Shown: positions 9,218 through 20,772, counted from the stretch's first letter. The stretch: 64,000 nucleotides of DNA from Nostoc edaphicum CCNP1411 (GCF_014023275.1 NZ_CP054698.1:5665001-5729000), one strand, 5' to 3'. Translations and numbers: made by a program. Notes: a model not told the origin generated them from the letters alone.

Positions 9218-9382
9218 TCACTCTTCAACTAGTTCAAATTCCTCTTTTGTGGCACCGCAAACGGGGCATGACCAATCATCTGGTATATCTTCAAACATTG
9301 TTCCCGGTGCTATCTCACTATCTGGATCGCCTACTTCTGGATCATATTCATAGCCGCAAACAGTACATAGATACTTTGTCAT
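9218..9382 (-). CDS. Rubredoxin (54 residues)
   Basis: A short gene coding a complete soluble rubredoxin, a one-electron carrier with one iron held by four cysteines. The cysteine pairs are CTVCGY (C6, C9) and CPVCGA (C39, C42), separated by the conserved [19 protein letters not shown] core. There is no C-terminal membrane helix, so this is not the photosystem-assembly RubA form. It lies 49 bp upstream of the flavoprotein gene on the same strand, so the two might work as a redox pair; that link is inference. Confidence 0.93.
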   Translation of the reverse strand: MTKYLCTVCGYEYDPEVGDPDSEIAPGTMFEDIPDDWSCPVCGATKEEFELVEE

Positions 9383-9429
9383 GTTCCTTTCCCCTAGTAA
9401 ATTGTTGGCATTGCTTCAATATTAAATAC

Positions 9430-9639
9430 TTCTTGTAACGCGATGTGCAGCTTATCCTTAGAACCCCACTTCCATTCCTGGAGCTACGGTGTACACACAA
9501 GTCCTTCTGACCCCCTCTAACTCCCCCTTGCCAAGGGGGAGAACCAGATATTTCCCCCAATGCATCGGGGGGATTAAGGGGGGTAAATCCAGGAGTTGGC
9601 GGTTAGGTCTGAGAGAAAGTTGCACACGGAGTTCTTGTA
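9430..9639. mobile_element. MITE family A, copy 1, with 8-bp target duplication
   Basis: The element at 9438-9631 (194 bp) is flanked by a perfect direct repeat TTCTTGTA (9430-9437 and 9632-9639). The ends are imperfect inverted repeats: CGCGATGTGCAGCTT on the left and, reading inward from the right, CTCCGTGTGCAACTT. The interior carries C-rich and G-rich palindromes and no gene. A second, shorter copy lies at 46454-46587. It fills the centre of the 9383-9824 gap. Confidence 0.8.
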
Positions 9640-9789
9640 GTTAGTCAAAATAGGCTTAGTTATTTACCACGCCCACCGAACGGCAAAGCTCAGGTTATCC
9701 CTTGGGACGTGGTTTGAATTAGTTCGAGATCATTAGTTTTTTTCGCCCAGGAGTGGCGCGGTATATACCCAATAACTCTTTATCAAAGC

Positions 9790-9828
9790 CCAATGACCAA
9801 TGACAAATGACCAATGACAAATGACTAA
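9790..9828. repeat. Heptamer array
   Basis: About five AATGACC/AATGACA units. The last reaches the TAG stop (minus strand) of the next small membrane-protein gene. Confidence 0.75.
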
Positions 9829-10019
9829 AAACGCCACCATGTCCTTTGGGCGTAACTGATAATCCCAATTGCGATCGCCCCAAGTAGCAATAGCCAAATT
9901 ATTCCACCTGGAATAAAGGTGAGAATACCAAAGCCTCTCAGTACCCAGACGGCGACGCTAACGCCGAGAAGGATACCAAAAATCTGGATTAATCTACGAT
10001 TTAAAGAAGATTGACTCAC
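9825..10019 (-). CDS. Small membrane protein, conserved type
   Basis: A 64-residue protein with two hydrophobic segments (about 11-26 and 33-54) split by GFGILTFIPGG, and a basic end (QRTWWRF). A GTG start is chosen because AGGAAAAG lies just upstream. It resembles small conserved cyanobacterial membrane proteins without known function. Confidence 0.65.
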   Translation of the reverse strand: MSQSSLNRRLIQIFGILLGVSVAVWVLRGFGILTFIPGGIIWLLLLGAIAIGIISYAQRTWWRF

Positions 10020-10440
10020 TTACTTTTCCTCTCAACTCAACAGAGATTACATTTGATATTCTTAATTAAGATGTGAAGTTACGATGAAGTTGCAGTTTCA
10101 TCAGAAATAATACGTAAAAATTGAGATATGCTATCCAAAAGTTGGGGTAAGGTGCTTGATATTAGTTCGTGTTTGTGACATTCTAGCTGTTAATAATGCA
10201 GTTTTTCATCTACAAGTATTACTTTGATAAAACTCACTTAAGTACTAATTGTGTTGATTCTGAGAAAAAATACAGTTTTTACAGTAATGTGACCGAAATA
10301 ATTAGCAAAAAATCACCGTTTCCGGAAAAAATAGGGATTAGACTGGAACTAAAATTAATGGGTTGGATTTAAATCAAGTTTTATGGCTTGTAATTTCAAC
10401 TCCATTTAGGTGGATGAGTTGAGGAGTAACTTAAATCATT
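10020..10440. other. Intergenic, no gene seen
   Basis: AT-rich interval of about 420 bp between two divergent genes. It presumably holds both promoters. I see no clear -35/-10 pair, repeat or hairpin. Confidence 0.5.
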
Positions 10441-10995
10441 ATGTCTGCGTCTTATATATCAGACTCAATTATTGCAGGTTCAGATATGGCTTGGAATCAA
10501 GACAAGCAAAAATTGCTGGTACAGGGTGAAATTTTTGTAGAAACGCGATCGCACAAGATGTGTGGTGGTGCGGTGACTGCCTGGATGTATTTGCCGATGG
10601 TGCGATCGCACGTTTGGCAGCAATTAACTGATTACCCCCGCTGGGTACAATATTTTCCCGATATCACCCAGAGCGAGGTATTACATAAAGGTGAAGTCAA
10701 ACGTCTGTATCAAGCAGCACAAAAAGCCTTCTTCTTTTTCACAGCTCAAGTAGAAATTTACCTCAACGTTGTAGAAGTGCTGGGGCAGCAAATTCAATTT
10801 CGCATGGAAAAAGGGACTTTTGAGGACTTTAACGCCAATTTAGAACTCAAAGATTGTGGTAATGGCACAATACTTGCTTACACTGTCCAAGCTACGCCTC
10901 TAATTCCAATTCCATCAATTTTCATTCAACAAGCAATGAATTTAGAGTTGCCTGCAAATATGCGTAAAATGCGACAAGTTATTTGTAAGGGTTAA
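10441..10995 (+). CDS. SRPBCC/START-like (polyketide cyclase-type) protein
   Basis: A 184-residue protein with the START-like lipid-binding fold. The core (about 47-180) contains MVRSHVWQQLTDYPRWVQYFPDI, the usual helix-grip start of Coq10/cyclase-type SRPBCC domains, then the KAFFFFTAQVEIYL strands and a C-terminal helix LPANMRKMRQVI. The ligand is unknown. The N-terminal 45 residues look less conserved; an internal ATG at 10486 (MAWNQDK) is an alternative start. Confidence 0.75.
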   Translation: MSASYISDSIIAGSDMAWNQDKQKLLVQGEIFVETRSHKMCGGAVTAWMYLPMVRSHVWQQLTDYPRWVQYFPDITQSEVLHKGEVKRLYQAAQKAFFFFTAQVEIYLNVVEVLGQQIQFRMEKGTFEDFNANLELKDCGNGTILAYTVQATPLIPIPSIFIQQAMNLELPANMRKMRQVICKG

Positions 10996-11177
10996 TCAAT
11001 TTTGGATTTTAGATTTTAGATTTTAGATTAACCTCACGGATGAATCGGCTTGATCTGAATATTGAGAGTTTTGGGGGCTTTCAGCATCGCAAAAGCATTT
11101 TGGATCGTACCTCAAGTTCACAGGAAGAGGAGTTTTTTGCAGCAGCTAAGTTCATTTTTCTAGAATAGTTCACTACA

Positions 11178-11208
11178 AAGACGCTTTCTCCACGAGAGAA
11201 AGCGTCTT
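11178..11208 (-). terminator. Stem-loop downstream of clpB
   Basis: A perfect 13-bp stem (AAGACGCTTTCTC with its complement) and a 5-nt loop, 33 bp past the clpB stop. On the minus strand it is followed by TTTG only, so it is a weak terminator or mRNA 3'-end stabiliser. It could also close the convergent SRPBCC transcript. Confidence 0.6.
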
Positions 11209-11240
11209 GCTAATGGGTAAATACCTGAAAATTGCTTCAA

Positions 11241-13859
11241 TTAGCTAGTAAATACCTCGACAGGTAAGCGACTAAAAGAAAGACGCTCATTTTGCACATC
11301 TACAAAAATGGTGTCGCCGTCGTTGAATTCACCGCGCAAGATGGATTTAGCAATTTGAGTTTCCAACTCTCGCTGAATTGCTCGCTTCAGTGGACGCGCC
11401 CCATACACGGGGTCGTATCCTACTTCTGCTAAAAAGTCAAGTGCAGTATCCGAGAGTTTCAGGGATATTTTGCGATCGCTCAATCTTTGGCGCAATCTCT
11501 CCACTTGCAGTAGCACAATTTGCCGCAATTCCTTCTTGTCTAAACCGTGGAAGATGATGATTTCGTCAATCCGGTTCAGGAATTCTGGACGGAAACTATT
11601 TCGCATTGCTTCCATTACTCTACGGCGCATTTCGTCGTAGTGGGCGTTATCCCCGGCGACATCAAGAATGTACTGCGAACCGATGTTGCTGGTCATGATG
11701 ATAATAGCGTTCTTAAAGTCCACTTTATGACCTTGGGCATCAGTGACGCGACCATCATCGAGAATTTGCAAGAAGATATTGAAGACATCGGGGTGTGCTT
11801 TCTCGATTTCGTCGAAGAGAATCACTGAGTAAGGACGGCGGCGAATCGCTTCTGTAAGCTGTCCGCCTTCTTCATAACCCACATATCCTGGAGGCGCACC
11901 GATTAAGCGGGAGACGGCGTGTTTCTCCATATATTCAGACATATCGATTCGCACCAGCGCATCTTCACTGTCGAACATATACGCCGCCAGCGCTTTCGCC
12001 AACTCGGTTTTACCTACACCCGTAGGGCCAAGAAAAATAAAGCTAGCGATGGGACGATTAGGATCAGCTAGTCCAGCGCGCGATCGCTGAATTGCATCCG
12101 CTACAGCTGTGACTGCTTCTTCTTGTCCAATCACGCGGTGATGCAGTTCATCTTCTAAATGCAGCAGTTTATCTTTCTCAGATTCCACCAACTTGCTGAT
12201 GGGAATTCCTGTCCATTTAGAAATAATTTCGGCAATATCAGCTTCTGTGACTTCTTCGCGTAATAATGATTTACCACTTTTTTGAGTGCTTGCCAATTCA
12301 GATTCTACTGTTTCCAATTGACGATGCAAACTGGTTAAATTGCCGTATTTTAACTCCGCAGCGCGGTTAAGGTCGTAGTCGCGTTCTGCTTGCTGAATCT
12401 CTAAGTTGACTCGTTCAATCTCTTTTTTAACAGACTGAATTTTGTCGATGATATCTTTTTCAGATTGCCATTGAGTATTCAGCGTTCTTTGTTCTTCTTT
12501 GAAATCAGCAATTTCTTTTTCGAGTCTTTCTAGACGTTCACGAGAAGCTGCATCGCTTTCTTTTTGCAGCGATAGCTTCTCCATTTCCAATTGCAGAATC
12601 TTGCGATCAATTTCGTCGAGTTCTTCTGGTTTGGAGGTTATCTCCATTTTTAATCTCGCGGCGGCTTCGTCTACCAAATCAATGGCTTTATCGGGGAGGA
12701 AGCGATCGCTAATATAACGACTCGACAATACGGCGGCGGCAACTAAAGCACTATCAGAAATCTTCACCCCGTGGTGGTTTTCATAACGTTCTCTCAACCC
12801 GCGCAAAATCGAAATGCTATCTTCTACACTGGGCTGATCGACATAAACCTGTTGGAAGCGTCTTTCTAGTGCGGCATCTTTTTCGATATGTTTGCGGTAT
12901 TCATCTAGAGTTGTCGCCCCAATACAGCGCAATTCGCCCCGCGCCAACATTGGTTTTAACAAGTTACCCGCATCCATCGCGCCTTGGGTTGCACCAGCGC
13001 CGACAACGGTGTGAATTTCATCAATAAATAAAACAATATTGCCGCCAGATTCAGTAACTTCTTTTAATACTGCTTTCAGGCGTTCTTCAAATTCACCCCG
13101 GAATTTTGCCCCCGCAATCAAAGCACCCATATCTAAAGAAATCAGCTTGCGGTCTTTGAGGGATTGGGGTACATCACCTGCGATAATGCGTTGTGCTAAT
13201 CCTTCAGCGATCGCAGTTTTACCAACACCCGGTTCACCAATTAGCACAGGGTTATTTTTGGTGCGGCGAGAGAGAATTTGGACAGTGCGACGAATCTCAT
13301 CATCCCGTCCAATCACTGGATCGAGTTGACCTTTACGTGCAGCTTCGGTGAGGTCACGCCCGTATTTTTCCAGTGCTTCGTATTTGCCTTCTGGATTTTG
13401 GTCGGTCACTTTTTGGCTCCCACGAATTTGTTTAATAATATTTTTTAGCTTGCCTTCGTCTAAACCGAATTCTTGGAATAAAGCTTTGCCAAAGCGGTCA
13501 TCTTTAGCGTAAGCCAGCAATAAGTGTTCAATTGAAATATATTCGTCTTGAAACTCCTTGCGATACCCATCCGCTCGGTCTAAAAGCGTATCCAAGCTGC
13601 GTCCCAAGTAGACAGAACTGCTGCTACCAGATACTTTCGGTTGACGTTTAAAAAATTGTTCAGTGCGATCGCGCAGTTTTTGGAGGTTAACACCCGCTTT
13701 TGTGAGAATCCCTGTTGCTAGACCATCTTGTTCTAGCAGCGCTTTCATCAGGTGTTCGCTTTCTATCTGCTGCTGTTGATATTGTTTAACAATATCCGGG
13801 GTATGGGTGATCGCTTCCCAGGCTTTTTCTGTAAATTGATTAGGATTAGTAGGTTGCAT
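11241..13859 (-). CDS. clpB: ATP-dependent disaggregase ClpB (Hsp100)
   Basis: An 872-residue full-length ClpB, a hexameric AAA+ chaperone that rescues aggregated proteins with DnaK. The order is: N-terminal Clp-N repeats (about 1-150), NBD1 with Walker [14 protein letters not shown], the long coiled-coil middle domain (about 405-525) that separates ClpB from ClpC, NBD2 with [22 protein letters not shown] pore loop and D2-small domain. Walker B sequences VLFIDEIHT and VILFDEIEK are present. It is monocistronic. The 590-bp leader upstream is described separately. Confidence 0.97.
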   Translation of the reverse strand: MQPTNPNQFTEKAWEAITHTPDIVKQYQQQQIESEHLMKALLEQDGLATGILTKAGVNLQKLRDRTEQFFKRQPKVSGSSSSVYLGRSLDTLLDRADGYRKEFQDEYISIEHLLLAYAKDDRFGKALFQEFGLDEGKLKNIIKQIRGSQKVTDQNPEGKYEALEKYGRDLTEAARKGQLDPVIGRDDEIRRTVQILSRRTKNNPVLIGEPGVGKTAIAEGLAQRIIAGDVPQSLKDRKLISLDMGALIAGAKFRGEFEERLKAVLKEVTESGGNIVLFIDEIHTVVGAGATQGAMDAGNLLKPMLARGELRCIGATTLDEYRKHIEKDAALERRFQQVYVDQPSVEDSISILRGLRERYENHHGVKISDSALVAAAVLSSRYISDRFLPDKAIDLVDEAAARLKMEITSKPEELDEIDRKILQLEMEKLSLQKESDAASRERLERLEKEIADFKEEQRTLNTQWQSEKDIIDKIQSVKKEIERVNLEIQQAERDYDLNRAAELKYGNLTSLHRQLETVESELASTQKSGKSLLREEVTEADIAEIISKWTGIPISKLVESEKDKLLHLEDELHHRVIGQEEAVTAVADAIQRSRAGLADPNRPIASFIFLGPTGVGKTELAKALAAYMFDSEDALVRIDMSEYMEKHAVSRLIGAPPGYVGYEEGGQLTEAIRRRPYSVILFDEIEKAHPDVFNIFLQILDDGRVTDAQGHKVDFKNAIIIMTSNIGSQYILDVAGDNAHYDEMRRRVMEAMRNSFRPEFLNRIDEIIIFHGLDKKELRQIVLLQVERLRQRLSDRKISLKLSDTALDFLAEVGYDPVYGARPLKRAIQRELETQIAKSILRGEFNDGDTIFVDVQNERLSFSRLPVEVFTS

Positions 13860-14450
13860 ATAGGCAGGCTTTTAGAGAAACCACTCTAGGCGCACAAGGC
13901 ACAGAGAGACAAATAGTCTCCCATAAAGACATTGTAAAAAAAGGTAAGCTCTTAGCTGGATCGGTCTTCACGTCTTTGTAGAGTAGTAGTATTACCGCCC
14001 TTGCTGGTTTTGCTACCGTCTTTTGGTTCGTCTACAAACAAATTTCCCAGGCTAAAGACACACTAAAGCGATCGCCCTGAGCATCCTAGCATCATAATCA
14101 TCAGGAATTTAATTTAAATTAACTTATTGCTGATATTCAGTAAATTTCTGTTAACAGAGCGCTATAGGACTCATATTTGATTTCTGAAAAAACTCAGTAC
14201 AACCAAGAAGCCTTCTTTCCTGTTGCCTATTGCCTATTGCCTATTCCCTGCCTACGCAAATCAGTTCAGAAATCAAAGCGGATTCCTATAGCACAATGAA
14301 TATAATGAGTTTCTAGGGAGTCGCAGCTAGTTTTATTGATAAATTGAGTAAAATGAATATATAATACTACGATCTGTCATGAAAAGATTCTTGTCAGAAA
14401 ATGCATAAAAACTAAATATAAACCAGTAAAATTATCTATCGTTAATTAAT
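13860..14450. other. Intergenic upstream of clpB, with a MITE
   Basis: The clpB promoter should lie in 13860-14100, but I see no clear heat-shock element (CIRCE-like inverted repeat). The 132-bp element at 14161-14292 occupies the middle, and 14293-14450 is AT-rich. Confidence 0.5.
14161..14292. mobile_element. 132-bp MITE-like element
   Basis: Imperfect inverted ends of about 28 bp start GCTATAGGA at both sides and end TTTGATTTCTGAA internally. Between them are three TTGCCTA-type tandem units. There is no coding capacity. A target duplication is not evident. Confidence 0.7.
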
Positions 14451-14714
14451 GTGGTGAAAAAGGTGAAAGATATTCATATAAGAGATTTAACAGCCGAAGA
14501 ACGTCAATCTCTGTTAATGAGAGAATCTAAAGATTATATGCGCGGCAAGAAAAGCCTAAGCCAATTTCAGGAAGCTGAACGTAAATATGGTACAGATTAT
14601 GGTTCAGTTACCCTCGAATTAGCTAGTAAAGATAAGCTCATGCCAAAGCTATGGCGTTTTTTGGCATCTCCTTGGCGGCAAAACAAAGATCAAGACTTAA
14701 TTAAACTCAGATAG
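14451..14714 (+). CDS. Small hypothetical protein (87 residues)
   Basis: Charged, mostly helical protein with a cluster KDIHIRDLTAEERQSLL near the start. I do not recognise a family. The start is GTG; two more GTG codons follow within four codons, so the exact start is open. It converges on the GAF-domain gene, which begins 28 bp away on the other strand. Confidence 0.55.
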   Translation: MVKKVKDIHIRDLTAEERQSLLMRESKDYMRGKKSLSQFQEAERKYGTDYGSVTLELASKDKLMPKLWRFLASPWRQNKDQDLIKLR

Positions 14715-14742
14715 TATCTATCTATGTGCTGAAATTGTAGTT

Positions 14743-15585
14743 TTAATTAGTAATTGAATGTTGTACTTGGTAATTACGCGCTACTAGCATAACTCCAGCT
14801 AGGCGATTAGCAATCACAAATAACAACTCTTGGGTGGCTTTAGAATCAAAAGTTGTCACATCTCTGCTGTAGAGACACAAAACTCCTAAACTATCCGTAC
14901 CTCCGATTATTGGTATAGTAATCAATGTTGCATAATCTAAAATACGGCCAGTTCTATCTTTGCTAAAAACGTATTGCGGATCATCCGCGTGCCACATATT
15001 ATTTATGCGTGATAAGTGTACAACCCGTCGTTTTTTGTCAATGAAAGTACAACCCGCACACCCCCGATTTGGATTAGGGTCTTTACCAATATAGAAACGT
15101 ACTTTATTTCCATATTCATTTGGTGATTGTGATTGACACCAAGTAGTTAAAAAATCTGGATCACTAGGATCTGGTGCATAAATGGCGATACCACACCCAT
15201 CTAGAAGTGGCATGATGTTGAGTGTTTTTTCAATAAATTGCTCTAAGAGCCGCTTGAGTGATTCATGAATGTTTGGATTTACATCTAACTTAGGCAGAAG
15301 CAATAGTAAAGATTCATCCAGTTCGTTAAGCTTGATTGCGATTTGATGCGCTTTATGATAATGTATTGCAGTCAATGAAAGCGGCAACAGAGTAATTAAT
15401 AGAACTAAAGCCAAAACCCATGGTTTGACAGGTAGTGGCTCGTTAATTAAAGGCAATAGCTTTTCTGAAAAAACTTTATCTGCTTGGCCGCCAATAACAC
15501 CACTAAAAGCCGCAAGCGATAAAGACGCTAGAAAACTGATAACTATTTTTACCCAGTTGGGAATTTTTGGTAAATTAAACGCCAT
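14743..15585 (-). CDS. Two-helix membrane protein with GAF domain
   Basis: A 280-residue protein. Hydrophobic segments lie at about 12-31 and 54-75, and a GAF-like sensory domain occupies about 105-268 (LDGCGIAIYAPD, IPIIGGTDSLGVLCLYS). A CAGC cysteine pair lies near residue 175. There is no kinase, cyclase or other output domain, so it may sense a ligand or redox state and signal through a partner. Function unknown. Confidence 0.7.
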   Translation of the reverse strand: MAFNLPKIPNWVKIVISFLASLSLAAFSGVIGGQADKVFSEKLLPLINEPLPVKPWVLALVLLITLLPLSLTAIHYHKAHQIAIKLNELDESLLLLLPKLDVNPNIHESLKRLLEQFIEKTLNIMPLLDGCGIAIYAPDPSDPDFLTTWCQSQSPNEYGNKVRFYIGKDPNPNRGCAGCTFIDKKRRVVHLSRINNMWHADDPQYVFSKDRTGRILDYATLITIPIIGGTDSLGVLCLYSRDVTTFDSKATQELLFVIANRLAGVMLVARNYQVQHSITN

Positions 15586-15771
15586 AGCTGTTGATAGGCA
15601 TCTAAAGAGGTGGTCAGTAGACCTTTAATTACAGTATAAAGGCTATATAAACAACAACAGGTGTACTTTACAGAATCTCACTGAGATATATCTAACAGTT
15701 GTTGCACAGTAATCTGCATAAACCTTCCCTGTCCCCACACAGAGTTACCATAATTCCAGGTCGCCTAGTGG

Positions 15772-16155
15772 ATGCTGAAAATGATTGACCCCTACGACTT
15801 TGAAGATGATGACTTTGACTTTGAGGATGAAGAGTTATTTAAAATAAAACCCATCAGCCAAATGACTGAAGGGGAAAAGCTACAGCGGTTTAAGCGCTTC
15901 TTCGACAGCAGCAGTCGGGCTATGTTGCAAGATTGTCTATTTCGGATTGTCGATTACGAAGATGGTACGGGTACGTTAGAAATTCTGTGCCCTAATGAAG
16001 TTGTAAGACAACGCCTTTCCAAGAAAAAGCGCAAAATTACCAACAACATCAACACCTGCTGGAGCCATATAAGATGGTTTTCGCTATGTGTCCAGCAAGA
16101 TAGTGAGTTGCATTGCCAGAAGTTTACCCGTAACGGTGATTTAGTGGCATCTTAG
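15772..16155 (+). CDS. Conserved-type hypothetical with acidic N-terminus
   Basis: A 127-residue protein. The first 25 residues are almost all Asp/Glu/Phe (acidic run around 6-21), followed by a mixed alpha/beta region ending in a basic patch KKKRK. I do not recognise the family. ATG codons at 15772 and 15781 are both possible starts. Confidence 0.6.
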   Translation: MLKMIDPYDFEDDDFDFEDEELFKIKPISQMTEGEKLQRFKRFFDSSSRAMLQDCLFRIVDYEDGTGTLEILCPNEVVRQRLSKKKRKITNNINTCWSHIRWFSLCVQQDSELHCQKFTRNGDLVAS

Positions 16156-16176
16156 TTGGGGATTGGGGATTGGGGA

Positions 16177-16287
16177 CTAGTACCGCAAGGCGGAATTAAA
16201 AATTAAAAATTAAAAATTAAAAATGAAGACAGCGTAAGTGTTTTGTTGATTGGGAATGGGTGATTTATTTCCGCCGTGCTGTACTAG
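16177..16287 (+). mobile_element. 111-bp MITE, copy 2
   Basis: Inverted copy of the element at 7823-7933, with identical length and about three mismatches. The ends CTAGTACCGCAAGGCGGAA and, read inward from the right, CTAGTACAGCACGGCGGAA form its terminal inverted repeats. It starts 22 bp past the stop of the preceding gene. Confidence 0.8.
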
Positions 16288-16308
16288 AGATAAAGAAAGT
16301 GTTTTCCC

Positions 16309-16351
16309 AATGACGAATGACAAATGACGAATGACAAATGACAAATGACTA
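16309..16351 (+). repeat. Heptamer array supplying a start codon
   Basis: Six ATGACRA-type units run straight into the coding start of the next gene at 16345, whose ATG is the last array ATG. Confidence 0.8.
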
Positions 16352-16599
16352 AAAAACAAAAATTTCCTTACCTAGTTGGTTCTAAGTGGACAGCACAGCA
16401 AAAAGTTGATGGCTGGCGGCACTTCCAAGTAGTAAATCGTAAAAATCAGGCTAAGTGGGTTTACGCCGAAATGGTTTCTGCTTGTGATCCTAAAGTCCGT
16501 TTCTGGATAAATGCCAAATTATTACAAGATAACTCCCAGTGGCAAGCTGGCTGGCAAACATTACAGGAAATCCACGGAGTTGAAAATGAGGTGTCCTGA
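16345..16599 (+). CDS. TIGR02450-type Trp-rich small protein
   Basis: An 84-residue protein with the LVGSKWTAQQKVDGWRHFQV block and WQAGWQTL C-terminal motif that match my memory of the TIGR02450 family (small, tryptophan-rich, unknown function). The start codon lies within a heptamer array and has no normal ribosome-binding site. No other in-frame ATG precedes the conserved block. Confidence 0.75.
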   Translation: MTKKQKFPYLVGSKWTAQQKVDGWRHFQVVNRKNQAKWVYAEMVSACDPKVRFWINAKLLQDNSQWQAGWQTLQEIHGVENEVS

Positions 16600-17435
16600 T
16601 TTGCCTCGCTCCTAGTCTTGTCCATAAGTGGGCTGCCGCCGTCTGGTGGCAGCCGAAATATTTGAATAATCTTAGACAATATCTGGTAAATTAATAATTT
16701 TTTACAAAATCACACTAACTTACTCTCAAGCAGCAATTAAATGGTTGTGACTATCGACTAAAAACTGGCAACTTATCTGCGATACCTTCTCTACGTTCGC
16801 GCAGCGTGTCGCAGACAGACGCTACGCGTAGCTTGCTTCCACGTTCGCGTAGCGTCCCGCAGGGAAGTGGTACGGTGAGCTACGCTAAGGGACTTCCAAA
16901 TAAAAAAAGATCCAATTAACTCTTGTGGGGTGGGCATCTTGCCCGCTCTATAAACTGGGCGGGCGAGACGCCCACCCCACAAAATTGGATAGTTTATTTC
17001 TTGGAGTTCCCTAATGCAAATTCCATTAGTATTTCCAGCATAAGGCTGCATATACCTCGCTTTACCCTTAACCCTGCGCCCCAATGCCTTGAAAACACGT
17101 TGTCCGTATATCAGCTAATTCTATGAAAAGCATTAATAAAAGCAGATTTAAGTTTTTTGTTTTTTGTAACTCTTTTTATAAAAATAATGAATAAAAACTC
17201 TTTATTGGCTATTTTTAGAGCTATTAAGGTCTTTAAGGTTCATAAAAACCCAAATAGTTATATTTGAGATTTAATTCATCGGATCAGACAGTTTTACAAA
17301 TTAAGAGCCACTTTCTTTTCTATGTAATTTGCCCAATAATGAAATTCACAGACCTCACGCATCGCCATCTCAGGACAGGTGAAGGCAAATGTTTGAGCCA
17401 CAAGTTTGACAAGTAGCTATAAGAGGCAAATAAAA
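16600..17435. other. Intergenic upstream of chlL with repeats
   Basis: About 835 bp. 16780-16885 holds degenerate GCGTAGCGTC-type repeats common in Nostoc. 16886-17014 is a palindromic element. 17015-17435 is AT-rich and must contain the chlL promoter and leader; I cannot assign a binding site with confidence. Confidence 0.6.
16886..17014. mobile_element. 129-bp long-palindrome element
   Basis: Nearly the whole element is one imperfect palindrome. The outer ends TAAGGGACTTCC and TTAGGGAACTCC (read inward) continue through ATCCAATT into TTGTGGGGTGGGC arms around a 12-nt centre. As RNA it would form one long hairpin. It lies upstream of chlL. Confidence 0.75.
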
Positions 17436-18302
17436 GTGAAACTAGCAGTCTACGGAAAAGGTGGTATCGGTAAATCCACAACTAGCTGTAACATATCAGT
17501 CGCCCTAGCTAAACGTGGCAAGAAAGTGCTGCAAATTGGTTGCGACCCCAAACATGACAGTACCTTTACCCTGACTGGGTTTTTGATTCCGACAATTATC
17601 GACACCCTCCAAGAGAAGGATTATCACTACGAGGATGTCTGGCCGGAGGATGTGATTTATAAAGGCTACGGCGGTGTTGATTGCGTAGAAGCTGGTGGCC
17701 CACCTGCGGGTGCTGGATGTGGCGGCTACGTAGTGGGCGAAACCGTAAAATTACTTAAAGAACTCAACGCCTTTGATGAGTACGATGTAATTCTTTTTGA
17801 CGTTCTGGGTGACGTAGTTTGTGGTGGTTTTGCAGCACCACTCAACTATGCAGATTACTGCCTGATTGTTACAGACAACGGCTTTGATGCTTTGTTTGCG
17901 GCTAATCGGATTGCTGCTTCAGTCCGCGAAAAAGCCCGAACTCATCCACTGCGTTTAGCTGGGTTAATTGGCAACCGCACCTCCAAGCGCGACTTGATTG
18001 AAAAATATATAGAAGCTGTGCCAATGCCAGTTTTGGAAGTTTTACCTTTAATTGAAGATATCCGTGTTTCCCGTGTGAAAGGTAAGACTTTATTTGAAAT
18101 GGCAGAGCAAGATCCTTCCCTAGACTACGTTTGCGACTACTATCTCAACATCGCCGACCAAATTCTAGCGCGTCCCGAAGGTGTTGTACCGAATGACACA
18201 CCAGATCGGGAGTTGTTCTCTTTGTTGTCCGATTTTTATCTAAATCCGGGTAAACCCCAGGTTCCTAATTCAGAAGAGGAACTAGACTTGATGATTGTAT
18301 AA
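17436..18302 (+). CDS. chlL: Light-independent protochlorophyllide reductase ChlL
   Basis: The iron protein (L) of dark-operative protochlorophyllide oxidoreductase, a homodimer that hydrolyses ATP and passes electrons from a 4Fe-4S cluster to ChlN-ChlB. The nitrogenase-Fe-protein-like P-loop KGGIGKST is at the N-terminus, and the cluster-ligand cysteines lie in [11 protein letters not shown] and DVVCGGF. The GTG start at 17436 gives the usual 288 residues beginning (M)[14 protein letters not shown] lies about 10 bp upstream. It is followed by the DUF5331 gene and chlN; chlB is not here. Confidence 0.96.
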   Translation: MKLAVYGKGGIGKSTTSCNISVALAKRGKKVLQIGCDPKHDSTFTLTGFLIPTIIDTLQEKDYHYEDVWPEDVIYKGYGGVDCVEAGGPPAGAGCGGYVVGETVKLLKELNAFDEYDVILFDVLGDVVCGGFAAPLNYADYCLIVTDNGFDALFAANRIAASVREKARTHPLRLAGLIGNRTSKRDLIEKYIEAVPMPVLEVLPLIEDIRVSRVKGKTLFEMAEQDPSLDYVCDYYLNIADQILARPEGVVPNDTPDRELFSLLSDFYLNPGKPQVPNSEEELDLMIV

Positions 18303-18334
18303 ATCACCAAGTTCTCAGGATGGGGGACAACAAC

Positions 18335-19123
18335 ATGGCATTCTTTAACAGCTTTACGGATTCAATAAAGCAAAAGTGGTTGCAATTTTTCCAGAATAAT
18401 CGAGACTGGATTACCCTGCACATGCAAGTGGAATCAGTGTACACCCCTGATGGCGGGAAGCGACCACCTTCTTACCTCATCCTGGGAGTTCTTAACGCCC
18501 TAGAACCAAAACTAGCGCAGTTAATGTTGCCCTTTGCCAAACTTAATCCTGACGCCGATACCCTAATTGACGTGCTGGATTTGCATTTTGACCCAGATTT
18601 AGCTCTCGGTAATCGCTTCGTCGTCAACCCAGATGTCGAGAGATACGTAGAAGAAGCAGCAGCTGTCATTGACGAAAAGCCTGAAGATGAAACATTGACA
18701 CATTCTCATACAAATGGCTTTGCGGCGGTGGCGGTAGTTCAAGAGTTCACAATGGTGGATTCTGAGGATGAAAGCCTGGGGATCAGCGAGTTGGAGGAAA
18801 CCGAAGATGGCTTTGGCGATATTTCCTTGACCAACGGACACAGTTCAAAAGATGAGTCTCTCCAAACCTCTAGTTTAGAAGCAGATGAGTTTGGGGAAAT
18901 TGCCTTCGATTCAACAGCTGCGATGGAAGTAAAGCTGGATGAAGACGAGGAACTTGAAGATAGTTCACTAGATGAGAATGCGTTTAAAGACGTGTTATCA
19001 GATGTCTGGGGTGATGAAACAGCTTTACAAAAGGCTGAAGAAAGTAACGATTTTTTGGGGGAAGAACTGCCAGCAGGCGTTTTTGATGAATCAGAAATTG
19101 CCCGCCTCTTCCCCAACGCTTAA
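18335..19123 (+). CDS. DUF5331-type protein between chlL and chlN
   Basis: A 262-residue protein. The first ~105 residues are a folded domain (FTDSIKQKWLQFFQNNRDW, then a helix-rich part with PPSYLILGVLNALEPKL). The remainder is very acidic, low-complexity Glu/Asp/Ser sequence. As I recall, this gene often sits between chlL and chlN in heterocystous cyanobacteria, so it may be an accessory of dark chlorophyll synthesis; this is context inference. The ATG at 18335 has GGGGG 8 bp upstream and is preferred over 18320. Confidence 0.8.
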   Translation: MAFFNSFTDSIKQKWLQFFQNNRDWITLHMQVESVYTPDGGKRPPSYLILGVLNALEPKLAQLMLPFAKLNPDADTLIDVLDLHFDPDLALGNRFVVNPDVERYVEEAAAVIDEKPEDETLTHSHTNGFAAVAVVQEFTMVDSEDESLGISELEETEDGFGDISLTNGHSSKDESLQTSSLEADEFGEIAFDSTAAMEVKLDEDEELEDSSLDENAFKDVLSDVWGDETALQKAEESNDFLGEELPAGVFDESEIARLFPNA

Positions 19124-19275
19124 TTATTGCCGTTCTTCGCAATTTTAAGGTTTAGATTTGGGGTTTTGGATGAGGAATTAGGGAAATTGTCGTTAGACAG
19201 CGGATACTTTTGTTGTCCCAGCCTTCAATCCAAAATTATCAATCTAAAATCTGAAATTGGTTGAACTGCCATTAA

Positions 19276-20703
<1,428 letters not shown>

Positions 20704-20744
20704 ATTTGGGTTTAGATTGAGCAACAGCATAATACTATGTTAGG

Positions 20745-20772
20745 GGCGAACTTTTGGGTTCGCCTTTTTTTT
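20745..20772 (+). terminator. Rho-independent terminator after chlN
   Basis: GGCGAAC/GTTCGCC stem of 7 bp, loop of 6 nt, and eight T. It ends the chlL-chlN unit. Confidence 0.92.

Noticed and set aside
9348..9560. 70-codon minus-strand frame across the rubredoxin start
   Set aside because: It runs through the miniature element and overlaps the rubredoxin gene in another frame.
17406..17435. Longer chlL start (TTG at 17406)
   Set aside because: It would add 10 residues absent from the family. The GTG at 17436 gives the standard 288 residues with AGAGG in place.
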